From Pseudomonadota bacterium (GTDB lineage Bacteria; Pseudomonadota; Alphaproteobacteria; Rhizobiales; Xanthobacteraceae): a stretch of DNA of 6,572 nucleotides. The stretch spans positions 1-6,572 of the forward strand of contig JAEWHT010000274.1 in the NCBI GenBank assembly GCA_023387695.1, in the 5' to 3' direction. Shown here in pieces: positions 5,676 through 6,572 of the stretch; positions within the stretch are counted from its first letter, which is position 1, and each line of letters begins with the position of its first letter. The position numbers and the translations under genes were made by a program. Under the pieces are notes generated by a model. That model searched no databases and was not told where the DNA came from. It saw nothing but the letters and a program-made list of their open reading frames with translations.

Positions 5676-6572
5676 GTGCGAACGTAATCGCCAGGTGCAT
5701 CCGGCAGGTCATCGATGTGACCATCCCCAATCGGCGGCGGATCGCAGGGCTGCCCAGATTTCGCGGTGAGCCAGCGGGTCCATTCGGGCCACCATGATCC
5801 TTCGGTATGCGGAGCCAGCTTCAGCCATTCATCTGGGCCGATATGGGGTGCGTCTGCGGCCTTGGTCATCACCTGATAGTTGTGTCTGGGCTCGTCGGGT
5901 GGCGCGACGACGCCGGCATTATGTCCGCCGTTGGTCAACAGGAAGGTCAGATCGGCATCGACCTGGTAGTGAAGCTTGTGCACGGATCGCCACGGAGCCA
6001 CATGATCGGCGAGTGTACCAACCACGAACATCGGCGCGTGAATGTCGGATAGCGAGATGCTCTTGCCCTCGACGAGGTAACGTCCTTCGGCAAGATCATT
6101 GTCCAGGAAAAGCTTGCGCAGATATTCTGAATGCATGCGGTAGGGCAGTCGCGTCGCATCTGCATTCCAGGCCATCAGATCGCTCGGCGGCGCGGCCTCG
6201 CCCATCAGGTAGTCATGCGACAGTCGCGACCAGATCAGATCGTTCGAGCGCAACAGCGCGAATGCGCCGGCCATCTGCGCCGTATCGAGATAGCCTCGTT
6301 GCCACATCATGTCTTCGAGGAAGGCAACCTGGCTTTCATTGATGAAAAGCGTCAGCTCCCCGGCTTCGGTAAAGTCCGTCTGCGCGGCAAGCAAAGTGAT
6401 GGTACCAAGCCGATCGTCGCCGTCCCGCGCCATCGTGGCGGCGGCGATCGACAGCAAAGTGCCACCCAGACAATAACCGAGCGCATGTGTCTTTTGACCC
6501 GGGACGATGCGATCGATCGCGTCCAGCGCGGCCATGACCCCCAGCTTGCGATAATCGTCGAATGCGACGTCG
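5672..6572 (-). CDS. phaC: Poly(3-hydroxyalkanoate) synthase (PhaC), C-terminal catalytic half, 5' end cut by the window edge
   Basis: About 300 C-terminal codons are present. The frame stays open to the right edge and reads DDYRKLGVMAALDAI there, so the Met codon at 6535 is internal. Numbering from that Met, the lipase-like box GYCLGG carries the nucleophile Cys22 (codon 6470-6472), GTLADHVAPW carries Asp177 (6005-6007) and NGGHNAGVV carries His205 (5921-5923). The spacings (155 and 183 residues after Cys) are close to those of the Cys319-Asp480-His508 triad of Cupriavidus necator PhaC (161 and 189). The C-terminal GSWWPEWTRWL motif is typical of class I-like synthases. The enzyme polymerises (R)-3-hydroxyacyl-CoA into PHA on the granule surface. 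About half of a usual 560-600 residue protein is missing to the right, including the N-terminal domain and the promoter. The gene converges on the CHAD gene. Confidence 0.93.
   Translation of the reverse strand, partial: DVAFDDYRKLGVMAALDAIDRIVPGQKTHALGYCLGGTLLSIAAATMARDGDDRLGTITLLAAQTDFTEAGELTLFINESQVAFLEDMMWQRGYLDTAQMAGAFALLRSNDLIWSRLSHDYLMGEAAPPSDLMAWNADATRLPYRMHSEYLRKLFLDNDLAEGRYLVEGKSISLSDIHAPMFVVGTLADHVAPWRSVHKLHYQVDADLTFLLTNGGHNAGVVAPPDEPRHNYQVMTKAADAPHIGPDEWLKLAPHTEGSWWPEWTRWLTAKSGQPCDPPPIGDGHIDDLPDAPGDYVRT

Noticed and set aside
6533..6535. ATG at 6535 as the true start of phaC
   Set aside because: The frame stays open upstream to the window edge and encodes family-typical sequence (DDYRKLGV), so this Met is internal and the gene is cut by the edge.

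Overview
The window is high-GC, densely coding DNA. Its gene content and two FNR/FixK-type palindromes suggest an alphaproteobacterium, probably a Bradyrhizobium/Rhodopseudomonas-like member of the Rhizobiales. That placement is an inference from gene families and regulatory sites, not from a marker gene. Five protein-coding genes fill almost all of it. Two are cut by the window edges. There is no RNA gene, CRISPR array, insertion sequence or other mobile element that I can support, and no gene-free stretch longer than about 185 bases.

Layout. On the minus strand, reading leftward from about 2961, a tandem universal stress protein (2122-2961) is followed after 71 bases by an NDP-forming acyl-CoA (acetate-CoA ligase type) synthetase that runs off the left edge (1-2050). 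On the plus strand, reading rightward from 3158, a two-domain kinase (APH-like domain plus P-loop kinase domain, 3158-4681) is followed closely by a CHAD-domain protein (about 4701-5675). The CHAD gene converges on a minus-strand PHA synthase (phaC, 5672-6572) whose 5' part lies beyond the right edge. The two stop codons of that pair share one CTAG.

The control point is the 196-base divergent intergenic region 2962-3157. It carries two clean TTGA-N6-TCAA palindromes 51 bases apart. Each sits about 41 bases upstream of a plausible start site, one box for each direction. This matches activation by an FNR/FixK-family regulator under low oxygen.

Taken together, the window looks like part of a low-oxygen survival cluster. 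It combines a stress protein, an acyl-CoA synthetase able in principle to link acyl-CoA to ATP, a kinase of unknown substrate, a CHAD protein (a polyphosphate-associated family) and PHA storage polymer synthesis. The usp/kinase pair resembles the Rv2005c/Rv2004c pair of the Mycobacterium tuberculosis DosR regulon, which also responds to low oxygen through an unrelated regulator. The module-level role is inference; the sites and motifs are read directly from the sequence.
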